A DNA stretch of 64,000 bases from positions 124,001 through 188,000 of the forward strand of contig NZ_VUKE01000005.1 in the NCBI RefSeq assembly GCF_009193175.1, written 5' to 3'. A program made the position numbers and the translations under genes. A model generated the notes under the pieces. That model was not told where the DNA came from. It made no database searches and saw only the letters and a list, made by a program, of their open reading frames with translations. Shown one piece after another: positions 54,702 to 63,608 of this stretch. This DNA is from Georgenia ruanii (GTDB taxonomy: Bacteria; Actinomycetota; Actinomycetes; Actinomycetales; Actinomycetaceae). Position 1 is the stretch's first letter; each line of letters begins with the position of its first letter.

Positions 54702-55942
54702 GCGCCGCGGGGGAGCAGGGCGACCTGTTCGCCCCGCCGCCCGCCTCCGGGGCGCCGCGCCGCCTCGTCGTCGAGACCGACGGCGGCTCGCGCGGCAACC
54801 CGGGCCCGGCCGGCTACGGCGCCGTCGTGCGCGACGCCGCCACCGGGCGGCTGCTGGCCGAGCGGGCCGCCTACCTCGGCGTGGTGTCCAACAACGTCGC
54901 CGAGTACGCCGGCCTGGTCAACGGCCTGCGCGCGGCCGCCGAGATCGACCCCGGCGCCGAGGTGGAGGTGCGCGCCGACTCCCGGCTGGTCGTCGAGCAG
55001 ATGAGCGGGCGGTGGAAGATCAAGGACGCCGCGCTGCGCCGCCTGGCCGAGGAGGCCCGGGGCGCCTTCGCGCCCGCCCGGGTGCGCTACACCTGGGTGC
55101 CGCGCGCCCGGAACGCCACCGCCGACGCCCTCGCCAACGCCGTGATGGACTCCCGCGGGCAGATCACCCGCGACCACGCCCCCGGCCGGGCGGTGCCCGG
55201 GGAGCCGGACCGCGCCGAGGCGCGGGTCGCCGCGGCCGCCAACACCCCGCGCAGCTCGGGCACGCCGCTGCCCCGGGCGACCGGCGCGCCGGCCACCCTG
55301 GTGCTCGTGCGCCACGGCGTCACCGCGCTGACCGAGACCGGGCGCTACTCGGGCGGGGACACCGCCGGCCCGCCGCTGAGCGACCGCGGACGCGCGCAGG
55401 CCGGACGCGCGGCCGCCCTCGTGCGGCGGGTGGGCACCGACGTCTGGCCCGACCTGCCGGCCCCGAGCGCCGTCCTGGCCTCGCCGATGGCGCGCGCCCA
55501 GGAGACCGGCGCCGCCGTGGGAGCGGCCCTCGGCGTGCCGGTCGGGACGGACGAGCGGTTCGCCGAGTGCCGGTTCGGGGACTGGGACGGGCTCACCGTG
55601 CCCGAGATCGAGGCCGGCTGGCCGGGCCAGCTGCTCGCCTGGGCGACGACGGCCGACGTGCGCCCGCCGGGCGGGGAGTCGCTGCGCGACGTCGGCGCCC
55701 GGGTGGGCCGCGGGCTGCGCGACCTCGCCCGTCACCAGGGCGCCACCGTGGCCCTGGCCGTTCACACCGTCGTCATCCGCGCCGCGGTCGGGCTGGTGGC
55801 CCGCATGGCGCCGGGGCACTGGTCGGCCGTGCGGATCCCGCCGGCGTCGCTGACCATCGTGCGGCTGTGGCCGGACCTCGACGCCGACGGTCACCTCGTC
55901 GGCGACCTCACCGTCGTCGGCTGCCCCTCCGAGCTGGCCTGA
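54698..55942 (+). CDS. Bifunctional RNase H / histidine phosphatase
   Basis: 414 residues. N-terminal RNase HI domain (about 20-150): VVETDGGSRGNPGPAGYGAVV (Asp), NNVAEYAGLVNGL (Glu), VRADSRLVVEQMSG (Asp), NATADALAN. A ~45-residue linker leads to a phosphoglycerate-mutase-like phosphatase (LVLVRHGVTALTETGRYSGG, ECRFGDWDGLT, second His in ALAVHTVVIRAAV). The M. tuberculosis counterpart, Rv2228c, has RNase H and alpha-ribazole phosphatase (CobC) activities. GTG start overlapping the previous TGA by four bases. Confidence 0.94.
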   Translation: MSAAGEQGDLFAPPPASGAPRRLVVETDGGSRGNPGPAGYGAVVRDAATGRLLAERAAYLGVVSNNVAEYAGLVNGLRAAAEIDPGAEVEVRADSRLVVEQMSGRWKIKDAALRRLAEEARGAFAPARVRYTWVPRARNATADALANAVMDSRGQITRDHAPGRAVPGEPDRAEARVAAAANTPRSSGTPLPRATGAPATLVLVRHGVTALTETGRYSGGDTAGPPLSDRGRAQAGRAAALVRRVGTDVWPDLPAPSAVLASPMARAQETGAAVGAALGVPVGTDERFAECRFGDWDGLTVPEIEAGWPGQLLAWATTADVRPPGGESLRDVGARVGRGLRDLARHQGATVALAVHTVVIRAAVGLVARMAPGHWSAVRIPPASLTIVRLWPDLDADGHLVGDLTVVGCPSELA

Positions 55943-55960
55943 GCGGCGCGCCGGCCACGG

Positions 55961-56464
55961 TCAGGCGAAGACGGTCACCCAGAGGTTCCAGCTGCGCTCG
56001 GCCAGCGCCTCGGGGGTGTAGTGGAAGGTGTGCTCGCGCGGGGGCACCCCGGTGCCGCGCAGGCGCAGGGTGTACGCGTCCGACCCCGGCACGTCGACGA
56101 GCTCGACGGTCCACAGGCACCCGTTCTTCGACGGCTGCCCGGCGCCGGTGATGACGCGGCTGTCGACGACCGTGCCCTCGGCGTCCAGGAGCGCGACCTC
56201 GGCGCCGTCGAAGAAGGAGCCGGCGTAGTCCTCGGCCGAGCAGCTCCCGTCGGTGGGAGAGCCGGCGTCGGTGATCGCCACGGTCAGCGCGCCCGGGGTC
56301 TCGTGCCCGGACACCACCGAGCTGGTGACCACGATGACGACGCCCAGGAGCCCCACCAGGGCGGCGCCCAGCGCCGCCACCCGCCTGCGCGGACGCCGCG
56401 GCCTCGCGCCGCCCGCCACGTCCGCGTTCACCGCCGGGCCGCTCTGGACCCCGACCGTCGACAT
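55961..56464 (-). CDS. Single-pass membrane protein with extracellular domain, unknown
   Basis: 167 residues. Cytoplasmic N-terminus with an Arg-rich stop (RPRRPRRRV), one transmembrane helix (about 38-58), then an extracellular beta-type domain with two Cys (DGSCSAEDYAG and KNGCLWTVEL) likely to form a disulfide, as in DUF4307/DUF4352-like small domains. ATG 56464 with GGGGAGA upstream. Convergent with the RNase H gene. Confidence 0.78.
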   Translation of the reverse strand: MSTVGVQSGPAVNADVAGGARPRRPRRRVAALGAALVGLLGVVIVVTSSVVSGHETPGALTVAITDAGSPTDGSCSAEDYAGSFFDGAEVALLDAEGTVVDSRVITGAGQPSKNGCLWTVELVDVPGSDAYTLRLRGTGVPPREHTFHYTPEALAERSWNLWVTVFA

Positions 56465-56650
56465 CGTCTCTCCCCGTCCCCACCCGCCTCGGCAGGCCCG
56501 CCCTGCCTTGACCGATGCGCCCATTTTATGGCACAGGCGTCCACTACCGCGGGCCGGGGAGGGCCCCCGCGCGGGCGCGTGCGCAAACTCACACCCGGGG
56601 CGCACCCGTGCCGGCTCCGGCCGCGCGCCGTCGGGCACGGGCGGGGTGGC

Positions 56651-57448
56651 TCAGCCGCGCTCGACGAGGGTGAGGGTGCGCCGTCCGCGAGCCACCGGAC
56701 CGAGCTCGACCGCGTGCACCGCGCCCGCGCCCTGCTCGGGGGAGCGGGCGAGCTCCTCCGCCGCGGCGGCGAGGTCCTCGGCGGTGCGCGGCGGCCGGCC
56801 CGGCCGGGTGAGCAGGTGGTGGGTGAGGACGCCGCGGGCGTGCTTGGCGTTGTGCGAGACCACCTGGCGGCGCCCGCCGTGCTCGCGGACCACCTGCACG
56901 ACGACGTGCTCGGCCTGCGTCGGCGGGTGCCAGGCGGCGGCATAGGCGGCGGACCGGCAGTCGACGACGACGTCGCCGGCGGCGCGCTCGTCGAGCACCG
57001 CCCCCAGGTGGGCGCGCCAGAAGGTGCCGAGCTTGCCCGGGCCCGGCAGGTCGACGCCCATGGACAGGCGGTAGGCCGGGACGGCGTCGGCGGGGCTGAG
57101 CACGCCCCACAGGCCGGAGAAGATGCGCACGCTGTCCCGGGCCCGGCGCGCCGCCGTGCCGCGCAGGGCGGCGAGGCCGGCCGCGGCGTAGAGCACCCCG
57201 GTGTAGACGGTGGCTGCCGGGGCGGCGGGGGCGGTGCGGAGGGCGAGGTTGCGCCCCACCTCGTCGGCGACCTTCGCGCCCACGCCGAGCACCGCGGCGC
57301 CGTCGGGGCGGGCGGAGGCCCGCTCGAGGGCCGTCAGGACCTGGTGGCGGGCGGGGGTGAGGACGGTGCCGGTGAGGCCGGCGAGATCGACCGGCGCGCC
57401 GCGGGTGGGGGCGGTCTTGCCCGCGGAGGGTGGGAGCAGCACGAGCAC
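56651..57448 (-). CDS. yaaA: YaaA-type peroxide stress protein
   Basis: 265 residues. YaaA/DUF328 family: LVLLPPSAGKTAP at the start, GVLYAAAGLAALRG, FSGLWGVLSPADAVPAYRLSMG and VVSHNAKHARGVLTHHLL near the end. E. coli YaaA lowers free iron under peroxide stress and binds DNA. GTG start with TAGCAT six bases upstream and no ribosome site (leaderless type). Confidence 0.93.
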   Translation of the reverse strand: MLVLLPPSAGKTAPTRGAPVDLAGLTGTVLTPARHQVLTALERASARPDGAAVLGVGAKVADEVGRNLALRTAPAAPAATVYTGVLYAAAGLAALRGTAARRARDSVRIFSGLWGVLSPADAVPAYRLSMGVDLPGPGKLGTFWRAHLGAVLDERAAGDVVVDCRSAAYAAAWHPPTQAEHVVVQVVREHGGRRQVVSHNAKHARGVLTHHLLTRPGRPPRTAEDLAAAAEELARSPEQGAGAVHAVELGPVARGRRTLTLVERG

Positions 57449-57572
57449 CGAGGGATGCTAACGCCCGATCCGACCAGAAAACGGACGTGGCCCGCCCGGT
57501 GGGACGCCACGACCGGGGCGGTCCGCCGTCGCGTCTCCCGGGCACCGCCGTCGGCCCGGTAGACTGTCCGGC

Positions 57573-57961
57573 GCGGATGAGTCGGCCAGGCGGTCGCGTC
57601 GTCCCGGCCTGGCCGGGGCGCCGAGGAACGTCCGGGCTCCGCAGGGCAGGGTGGTGGGTAACGCCCACCCGGGGTGACCCGCGGGACAGTGCCACAGAAA
57701 GCAGACCGCCCTCCTGGTCCGCCAGGAGGGTAAGGGTGAAACGGTGGTGTAAGAGACCACCAGCACGGCGGGTGACCGTCGTGGCTCGGTAAACCCCACC
57801 CGGAGCAAGACCAGACAGCAGGCGTTCGAGGGCGGCCCGCCCGAGCCTGCGGGTAGGTCGCTGGAGGCGTGCGGCAACGCACGTCCTAGATGGATGGCCG
57901 CCCCCGGGGCCCGGCGACGGGCCCCGGCGACAGAACCCGGCGTATCGGCCGACTCATCCGC
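57573..57961 (+). ncRNA. rnpB: RNase P RNA, bacterial type A
   Basis: The ends pair as helix P1 (GCGGATGAGTCGGCC with GGCCGACTCATCCGC). Conserved blocks are present: GAGGAACGTCCGGGCTCC (57622 on), ACAGTGCCACAGAAA, GGTAAACCCCACCCGGAGCAAGACC and TAGATGGATGGCCGCC near the 3' end. TAGACT (57560-57565) is a -10 element at the right distance. It is the catalytic RNA that trims tRNA 5' ends. The following gap to 58119 shows no other gene. Confidence 0.97.
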
Positions 57962-58119
57962 CTCGTCCCGCCCGCGGGCCGGGTCACGCGCCGCACCCCT
58001 CGGCCCGTGGGCTCGCCACCCGCGCGGCCTGGGAAGCGGGTGCCCTGTTCTCCCGGGACGTCGGGTTGCTTGGCTCTGCTGCGACGGCGCCGACGGGGCG
58101 CCCGTGGTGCGGAGGCGAC

Positions 58120-58797
58120 ATGATGATCACCGAGGATGTGGCGACGGTCGAGACCGACCGGTCGCTGCTGCGGGCGGCGGGCCGCGCCGCGGTCGCGGCG
58201 GCACTGTTCTACCTGTTGCAGCCGGTCGCGGTCCTGTTCTTGATTCCCGGAGCGACCGAGTCGGGCCATTACGACGCGCCCGGGGATCTGCAGCGATGGA
58301 CCGGGCCGTACGAGGTGGTCACCTTCGGCGGGATCGCCGTGTGCAGCCTCGTCCTGGTCGCGGCCCTCGCTCGGTTGCTGCCGCGGGGTTCGCTGGCCGC
58401 CTCGGTGGGGACGGCGTCGGGCGTCGTCGGCGTCGCGGGCTGGCTGGGCATCGCCGGCATCTCCCTGTCCTCGGTGTCCCTGATCGGGCGGTCGTTGGCA
58501 GACATCGACGTCTCCCTCGACGTGCAGCGGGAGGCCATGCAGGCCATCGCCACCGTGGGCGGGGCGAGCGTGGGGGTGGCCGCGTTCGGCGCCGCGGGCT
58601 GGGCGGTCGCCGTGGGCCTGTCGATCCTGCGCACCGGTGCCCTGGGGCGGCGGACCGGCTGGATCGCGGTGGCGGGTGGGGTGCTCGTCGTGGCCGCGGC
58701 GCTGGTCCTGGTGCACCCGCTGTTGGGCGCCCTCGTCCTCATCCCGTTCTACCTGGTGCTCGGCGTCGCGCTTCTCGTCACCGCGCGGCACGCCTGA
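58120..58797 (+). CDS. Polytopic membrane protein linked to a two-component system
   Basis: 225 residues with six hydrophobic segments (about residues 25-45, 65-85, 95-120, 145-170, 182-200, 202-222) and no known motif. GGAGG lies four bases before ATG 58120 (a second ATG follows directly). Fifteen bases separate it from the sensor-kinase gene, so it is the first gene of that operon and could be an accessory sensor. DUF4386-like layout is possible but not certain. Confidence 0.75.
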   Translation: MMITEDVATVETDRSLLRAAGRAAVAAALFYLLQPVAVLFLIPGATESGHYDAPGDLQRWTGPYEVVTFGGIAVCSLVLVAALARLLPRGSLAASVGTASGVVGVAGWLGIAGISLSSVSLIGRSLADIDVSLDVQREAMQAIATVGGASVGVAAFGAAGWAVAVGLSILRTGALGRRTGWIAVAGGVLVVAAALVLVHPLLGALVLIPFYLVLGVALLVTARHA

Positions 58798-58812
58798 TGG
58801 CACGATGCCAGC

Positions 58813-60552
58813 GTGAGCGGCGGGTTGCTGATCGCGAGCATGACGGTCGCCGGCTTCGTCTGTGCGGTGCTGGCCGTCGCGCTCGTCGTCGGCCTGCGTC
58901 GGGGACGGGTCCCCGTGCTCACCGGGGCGGCGACCGTGCTCCTGCTGCTCGGCACCGCCGGGACCGCCCTCGAGGTCGGCCCGGCCACCGTGGCGGCCGC
59001 CCCGTGGTTCGCGGCCTACCCCGTCCTGATGGCCACCTACCCGGACGGCAGCTTCGTGCCGCGCTGGAGCGGCGCCCCGGCGGGGCTCTGGGCGGGCCTG
59101 ACCGTGTGGTTCGTCGCCACCGGGAGCCGGGTCGCGGACGAGCCCTGGTGGGTCTGGCTGGTCTTCCTGACGCTGTTCCCGACGCTCGGGTTCCAGGTCT
59201 ACCGGTACCGCCGACGGCTCAGCACCGCCGAACGCGAGCGGGTCCGGTGGGTGGTGCTGGGCGGGATCGCCGAGTTCGCCGGCTTCGCCGTGGTCTTCGC
59301 GGTGTTCGGCGACCCCGGCGACGGAGACCCGCTGGCGCTGGCCGCGGCGAACATCGCGGTGCTGCCCATCCCCGTCGCCCTGGTGCTGGGGCTGCTCACC
59401 CCGCGGGCGCTCGACGTGGACTCCCTCCTGCGCAGCACGGTGACCGTGGTCGTGGCCGGGGTGGTCCTGGCGATCGTGTTCGGGGTGGCGCTGCCGGCGA
59501 TGGGCGGGTGGCCGGCAGCGGCGGTGCTGGCGGGGTCGACCATTCCGGTCGCGCTGGGCGCGCGCCGGACGGCGCACTGGCTGGTGCACGGGCGCCTGGT
59601 CAGTCCGACGCACGCCGCCCGCGACCTCCAGGCCCGGCTGGACCAGATCACCCCGGTGGACGACGTCGCCGGGGTGATCGTCGATCAGGTGCGCGACTCG
59701 ATCCGCGCCGTGGCGGTCCATCTGACGGACCGCGGGGAGGTGGTGGCGTCGGCGGAGCCCTTCCCGGTCACCTGGCACGGTGCCCAGATCGCCACCTTGT
59801 GGGTCGCTCCGCGGCGGTCGGAGACCGCGCTGACGAACCACGACCGTGCCACCGTGGCGGCGCTGCTCGCCCGTGCCGCGCCCGCGCTGCGGGGCAGCCA
59901 GGCGCTGGTCGAGCTCGCCGAGGCGCGCGCCGACGTGCTGCGCGGACGGGAGGAGGAGCGCAAGCGGCTCCGTCGCGACCTCCACGACGACCTGGCACCG
60001 ACGCTGGCCAGCCTGGGGCTGGGCGTGAGCGCGATGCTGACCCTGGCGCCGCCGGATGCCACCGAGCTGCGGCGCGTCGCCGAACGGGTCCAGCACGGCA
60101 TCCGCGAGGCGATCGACCAGACGCGCCGGCTCGCCCACGGTCTGCGCCCGGCCATCCTCGACGATCACGGGCTGGTCGAGGCGCTCCGGCAACGCGCCGC
60201 TTCGCTCGGCTCCGCAGGGATCGAGGTCCGGTTGACCGACGAGGTCCTGAGCCCGGTCCCGGCCGCGGTCGAGCTGGCCGCGCTGCTCATCGCGCAGGAG
60301 GCGCTGGCCAACGTCGCTCGACACTCGCGGGCTCGGCACTGCCGCATCGCGCTGGTCTCGCACCGGGCCGGAGTGCACCTCACGATCGACGACGACGGGG
60401 TGGGCATCGACGGCGGCGCGACGCACGGCCTCGGGCTGGTCTCCATGCGCGAGCGCGCCGCCGAGCTCGGCGGGCGCACGACCATCACCTCCCCGCCCCA
60501 TGGCGGCACGCGGGTGAGCGTGGCGCTGCCCGCCCCCACGGAGGCCTCGTGA
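58813..60552 (+). CDS. Sensor histidine kinase, NarL/DesK-type (HisKA_3)
   Basis: 579 residues. About six to eight N-terminal membrane helices (to residue ~255), a GAF-like segment (about 280-365), then HisKA_3 with the phospho-His in RRDLHDDLAPTLASL and an ATPase domain (EALANVARHSRA, DDDGVGI, GLGLVSMRERAAELGG). It phosphorylates the response regulator encoded next. The ligand is unknown. GTG start; four-base GTGA overlap at its end with the regulator gene. Confidence 0.93.
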   Translation: MSGGLLIASMTVAGFVCAVLAVALVVGLRRGRVPVLTGAATVLLLLGTAGTALEVGPATVAAAPWFAAYPVLMATYPDGSFVPRWSGAPAGLWAGLTVWFVATGSRVADEPWWVWLVFLTLFPTLGFQVYRYRRRLSTAERERVRWVVLGGIAEFAGFAVVFAVFGDPGDGDPLALAAANIAVLPIPVALVLGLLTPRALDVDSLLRSTVTVVVAGVVLAIVFGVALPAMGGWPAAAVLAGSTIPVALGARRTAHWLVHGRLVSPTHAARDLQARLDQITPVDDVAGVIVDQVRDSIRAVAVHLTDRGEVVASAEPFPVTWHGAQIATLWVAPRRSETALTNHDRATVAALLARAAPALRGSQALVELAEARADVLRGREEERKRLRRDLHDDLAPTLASLGLGVSAMLTLAPPDATELRRVAERVQHGIREAIDQTRRLAHGLRPAILDDHGLVEALRQRAASLGSAGIEVRLTDEVLSPVPAAVELAALLIAQEALANVARHSRARHCRIALVSHRAGVHLTIDDDGVGIDGGATHGLGLVSMRERAAELGGRTTITSPPHGGTRVSVALPAPTEAS

Positions 60553-61169
60553 CGACCCGGGTCATGGTGGTCGACGACCACCCTCTCTTCCGCGCCGCGC
60601 TGGTGACGTTGCTGCGGGCCTCGTCCTACGACGTGGTCGCGGAGACGGCCAGCGCGGCCGAGGCGATCGCCGTCGCCGGCAGCTGCCGGCCCGACATGGC
60701 CATCGTCGATCTCGGGCTTCCCGACGCGCCCGGCCAGCAGGCGATCGCCCGCATGTGCGCGGAGCTTCCCGAGCTGCGGGTGGTCGTGCTGAGCATGTAC
60801 GAGGACGCCGCCACCGTGCAGCAGGCCCTCGACGCCGGCGCCCTGGGCTACGTCGTCAAGGACGCCCCGCCTGCCGAGGTGATCGCCGCGATCAAGGCCG
60901 CCGAGCTCGGGGCCTCGGTGCTTGGGGCGGGGCTGGTACGGACCGGGACGTCGCCCGGGGCCCGGGTGGAGCCGCCGGCCGATGGACTGACCCCGCGGGA
61001 GCGGACGGTCGCCGACCTGGTCGCCCGCGGCCTGCCCAACCGGTTGATCGCCGAACGCCTCGGGGTCAGCCAGAAGACGGTCGCCAACTACGTCTCCTCG
61101 GTGCTGCTCAAGCTCGGCGCGACGGACCGGCACGAGGCCGCCCGGATCGTCCGCGCCCAGCAGCGCTAG
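60549..61169 (+). CDS. Response regulator, NarL/LuxR type
   Basis: 206 residues. Receiver domain with VMVVDDHPLF, phospho-Asp in MAIVDLGLPD, Lys in GYVVKDAPPAE; C-terminal LuxR helix-turn-helix LTPRERTVADLVARGLPNRLIAERLGVSQKTVANYVSSVLLKL. GTG start inside the kinase stop. Target genes unknown; the cognate membrane protein gene two upstream is a candidate. Confidence 0.95.
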   Translation: MTTRVMVVDDHPLFRAALVTLLRASSYDVVAETASAAEAIAVAGSCRPDMAIVDLGLPDAPGQQAIARMCAELPELRVVVLSMYEDAATVQQALDAGALGYVVKDAPPAEVIAAIKAAELGASVLGAGLVRTGTSPGARVEPPADGLTPRERTVADLVARGLPNRLIAERLGVSQKTVANYVSSVLLKLGATDRHEAARIVRAQQR

Positions 61170-61190
61170 CGGCGCCGCCGTGGTGGCGCG

Positions 61191-61403
61191 TCAGTACTCG
61201 TTCGGCATGAGGATCCACAGGATGGGGTACACGATCAGCTGGCTGCCCGGCAGGATCATCAGCAACAAGATGAAGAGCAGGCGCGTGGCCCAGGGCCCGA
61301 GGCCGAACCGGCGGCCCAGCCCGGCGCAGACGCCGGCGATGATGCGGGTGTCGCGGGGACGGACGAGTCCCTGACGGCGGAAGGTGGTGTGCACGTCGGC
61401 CAC
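61191..61403 (-). CDS. PspC-domain protein
   Basis: 70 residues. PspC hallmarks: LVRPRDTRIIAGVCAGLGRRFG and a hydrophobic C-terminal helix (LLFILLLMILPGSQLIVYPILWILMP). PspC proteins act in envelope stress; the adjacent HisKA_3/NarL pair fits, since LiaS-like kinases often carry PspC partners. GTG 61403 with AGAGGG seven bases upstream. Convergent with the response regulator gene. Confidence 0.92.
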   Translation of the reverse strand: MADVHTTFRRQGLVRPRDTRIIAGVCAGLGRRFGLGPWATRLLFILLLMILPGSQLIVYPILWILMPNEY

Positions 61404-61465
61404 GGTGAGGCCCTCTCAGGTGCGTCGGTGTGTTGGAGGTACCACCGTCCCGCACCCGAGCCGCG

Positions 61466-61505
61466 CGCACATCAGGGACGCCCCTGGTTCACCCCCTGAT
61501 GTGCG
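61466..61505. terminator. Hairpin between the ppgK and PspC genes
   Basis: Perfect 12-bp stem (CGCACATCAGGG / CCCTGATGTGCG) with a 16-base loop. It could end ppgK transcription; it also lies upstream of the PspC gene. The direct repeat CGGGGCATCCGCG (twice, about 61504-61535) adjoins it. Confidence 0.55.
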
Positions 61506-61599
61506 GGGCATCCGCGATCGTCGGGGCATCCGCGCCGCCCCGGCACACGGGCTCCGGTGCGTCCGCCGCGATGGCGCGCGGCGTCCCCGCGGCGAGCGC

Positions 61600-61635
61600 G
61601 TCTCAGCGGTGCCCGGCGTCTCAGCGGTGCCCGGC
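61600..61635. repeat. 18-bp tandem duplication over the ppgK stop
   Basis: GTCTCAGCGGTGCCCGGC occurs twice (61600-61617 and 61618-61635). The right copy encodes the PpgK C-terminus and stop on the minus strand; the left copy is a non-coding duplicate containing the same stop. Confidence 0.9.
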
Positions 61636-62424
61636 CGCCGCGAGCCGGGCGGCGCCGACGATCCCGGCGCTGTTGCGCAGCGCGGCCGGGACGATCGGCG
61701 CCCGCGTGCGCAGCAGGGGCAGGAACTTCTCGTGCTTCTTGCTCACGCCGCCGCCCACGACGATCAGGTCGGGGGAGAAGAGCATCTCCACGGTCTCGTA
61801 GTAGCGCTGCAGCCGCTCGGCCCACTGCTCCCAGCTCAGCCCCTCCCGCTCCTTGGCGGCCGAGGAGGCGCGGTGCTCGGCGTCGTCGCCGTCGATCTCC
61901 AGGTGCCCGAGCTCGGTGTTGGGCACGAGCACGCCGTCGACGACGAGGGCCGAGCCGATCCCGGTGCCCAGCGTGGTCATCAGCACCACGCCGGGCACGT
62001 CCCGCGCGGCGCCGAAGGCGACCTCGGCCACGCCGGCGGCGTCGGCGTCGTTGACGGCGCTGACCGGCCGGCCCGTGGCCTCGGTCATGAGCGCGGGGAC
62101 GTCCACGCCCTTCCACGACCTGTGCAGGTTGGCGATGAACGCCACGATCCCGTGCTTGATGGGCGCGGGAAAGGTCAGCCCGAGCGGCACGTCGGCCGGC
62201 AGGTCGAACCCGGCGACGAGGTCGGCCACGGTCGCGGCCACGGCCGCCGGCTTGGACGGGTCGGGGGTCGGGATGCGCACCCGGTCCGCGGTGAGCTCGC
62301 CGGTGGCCAGGTCCACCGGCGCGCCCTTGATGCCCGAACCGCCGATGTCGATGCCGAAGGCGACCGGCACGCTCCGGCGTCGCCGCGCCGCCGGCGCCGG
62401 CTCCGTGCGCTGCCCGGTGCTCAC
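61621..62424 (-). CDS. ppgK: Polyphosphate glucokinase
   Basis: ROK-family kinase that phosphorylates glucose with polyphosphate or ATP. 267 residues. Phosphate motif [17 protein letters not shown], catalytic region [36 protein letters not shown]. The last two match PPGK of Mycobacterium and Arthrobacter. The first ~20 residues are an Arg/Ala tail-like extension. GTG 62424 overlaps the map stop (GTGA). Confidence 0.95.
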   Translation of the reverse strand: MSTGQRTEPAPAARRRRSVPVAFGIDIGGSGIKGAPVDLATGELTADRVRIPTPDPSKPAAVAATVADLVAGFDLPADVPLGLTFPAPIKHGIVAFIANLHRSWKGVDVPALMTEATGRPVSAVNDADAAGVAEVAFGAARDVPGVVLMTTLGTGIGSALVVDGVLVPNTELGHLEIDGDDAEHRASSAAKEREGLSWEQWAERLQRYYETVEMLFSPDLIVVGGGVSKKHEKFLPLLRTRAPIVPAALRNSAGIVGAARLAAAGHR

Positions 62425-63308
62425 GGCAGCGTGAGGATCTCGGCGCCGTCCTCGGTGACCACGATGGTGTGCTCCCACTGGGCGGTGCGCGAACGGTCCT
62501 TGGTCAGCACGGTCCAGCCGTCGTCCCACTGCTCCCACTCGATGGTGCCCAGGGTGAGCATCGGCTCGATGGTGAACACCATGCCCGGCCGGATGACGTC
62601 GTCGTAGCGGGGGGCGGAGTCGTAGTGCGGGATGATCAGGCCCGAGTGGAAGGCCTCGCCCACGCCGTGGCCGGTGAAGTCGCGGACCACGCCGTAGTCG
62701 AACCGCCGCGCGTAGGCCTCGATGACCCGGCCGATGACGTTGACGGCGCGGCCGGGCTTGACCGCCCGGATCCCGCGCATCATGGCCTCCTTGGTGCGCT
62801 CGACCAGCAGGCGGGACTCCTCGTCGACCTCGCCGACGAGGAACATCGCGTTGAGGTCCCCGTGCACGCCGTCCTTGTACGCGGTGACGTCGACGTTGAG
62901 GATGTCGCCGTCCGCGAGCACCGTCGAGTCCGGGATGCCGTGGCAGATGACCTCGTTGACCGAGGTGCACAGCGACTTGGTGAAGCCCATGTAGCCCAGC
63001 GTCGAGGGGTAGGCGCCGTGGTCGATCATGAACTCGTGCCCGACGGCGTCGAGCTCGTCGGTGGTCACCCCGGGCCGGACGTGCCGGCCGACCTCCTCGA
63101 GCGCCTGCGCGGCGATCTGGGAGGCGCGCCGGATCCGCTCGATCGTCTCCGGGGTCTTCACCTCGGAGGCGGTCACCCGCTCCGGTCCCGTGCGGCCGAC
63201 GTACTCCGGGCGGGGGATGGAGGCCGGGACGGGGCGCATCGGGGTGACGACGCCCTTGGTGAGGGTGCCGCGCGGGGCGCGGTCGGCGAGCATGGTGGTG
63301 TCGGGCAT
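62421..63308 (-). CDS. map: Type I methionine aminopeptidase
   Basis: Removes N-terminal Met from nascent proteins. 295 residues. Five metal ligands in context: [21 protein letters not shown] (two Asp), [12 protein letters not shown] (His), [10 protein letters not shown] (Glu), and the terminal Glu in [11 protein letters not shown]. The N-terminal ~40 residues precede the pita-bread fold, as in long actinobacterial forms (MapB type). ATG 63308 has TAGACT six bases upstream and no ribosome site (leaderless type). Confidence 0.96.
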   Translation of the reverse strand: MPDTTMLADRAPRGTLTKGVVTPMRPVPASIPRPEYVGRTGPERVTASEVKTPETIERIRRASQIAAQALEEVGRHVRPGVTTDELDAVGHEFMIDHGAYPSTLGYMGFTKSLCTSVNEVICHGIPDSTVLADGDILNVDVTAYKDGVHGDLNAMFLVGEVDEESRLLVERTKEAMMRGIRAVKPGRAVNVIGRVIEAYARRFDYGVVRDFTGHGVGEAFHSGLIIPHYDSAPRYDDVIRPGMVFTIEPMLTLGTIEWEQWDDGWTVLTKDRSRTAQWEHTIVVTEDGAEILTLP

Positions 63309-63374
63309 GGGCCGAGTCTACGGACCGGCCCGGCCGTGGGACGATCGGGCGGGCACGACGGAAGGGAGCGCGCG

Positions 63375-63569
63375 ATGGCCGAGTTCTACTACAACCTCGC
63401 CACCGGCGAGATCGAGGAGGGCAAGGTCCACGGCGCCACCACGCGCATGGGCCCGTACCCGACGGCGGAGGCCGCCCGGGCCGCCCTGGCCCACGCCCAG
63501 GAGCGCAACGCCGCGTGGGACGCCGCCGACGCGCGGTGGCAGGAGGACGACGACGTCGACGCCGGCTAG
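63375..63569 (+). CDS. Small conserved protein (SPOR-like, actinobacterial)
   Basis: 64 residues. [16 protein letters not shown] and [25 protein letters not shown] follow the pattern of short actinobacterial proteins annotated as SPOR-domain, found next to map and panB. Acidic C-terminus (QEDDDVDAG). GAAGGGAG lies six bases before the ATG. Function unknown. Confidence 0.8.
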   Translation: MAEFYYNLATGEIEEGKVHGATTRMGPYPTAEAARAALAHAQERNAAWDAADARWQEDDDVDAG

Positions 63570-63608
63570 GCCGGCGTCGACGTCAGCGCGCGTCGGGGCG
63601 CTCCGCGG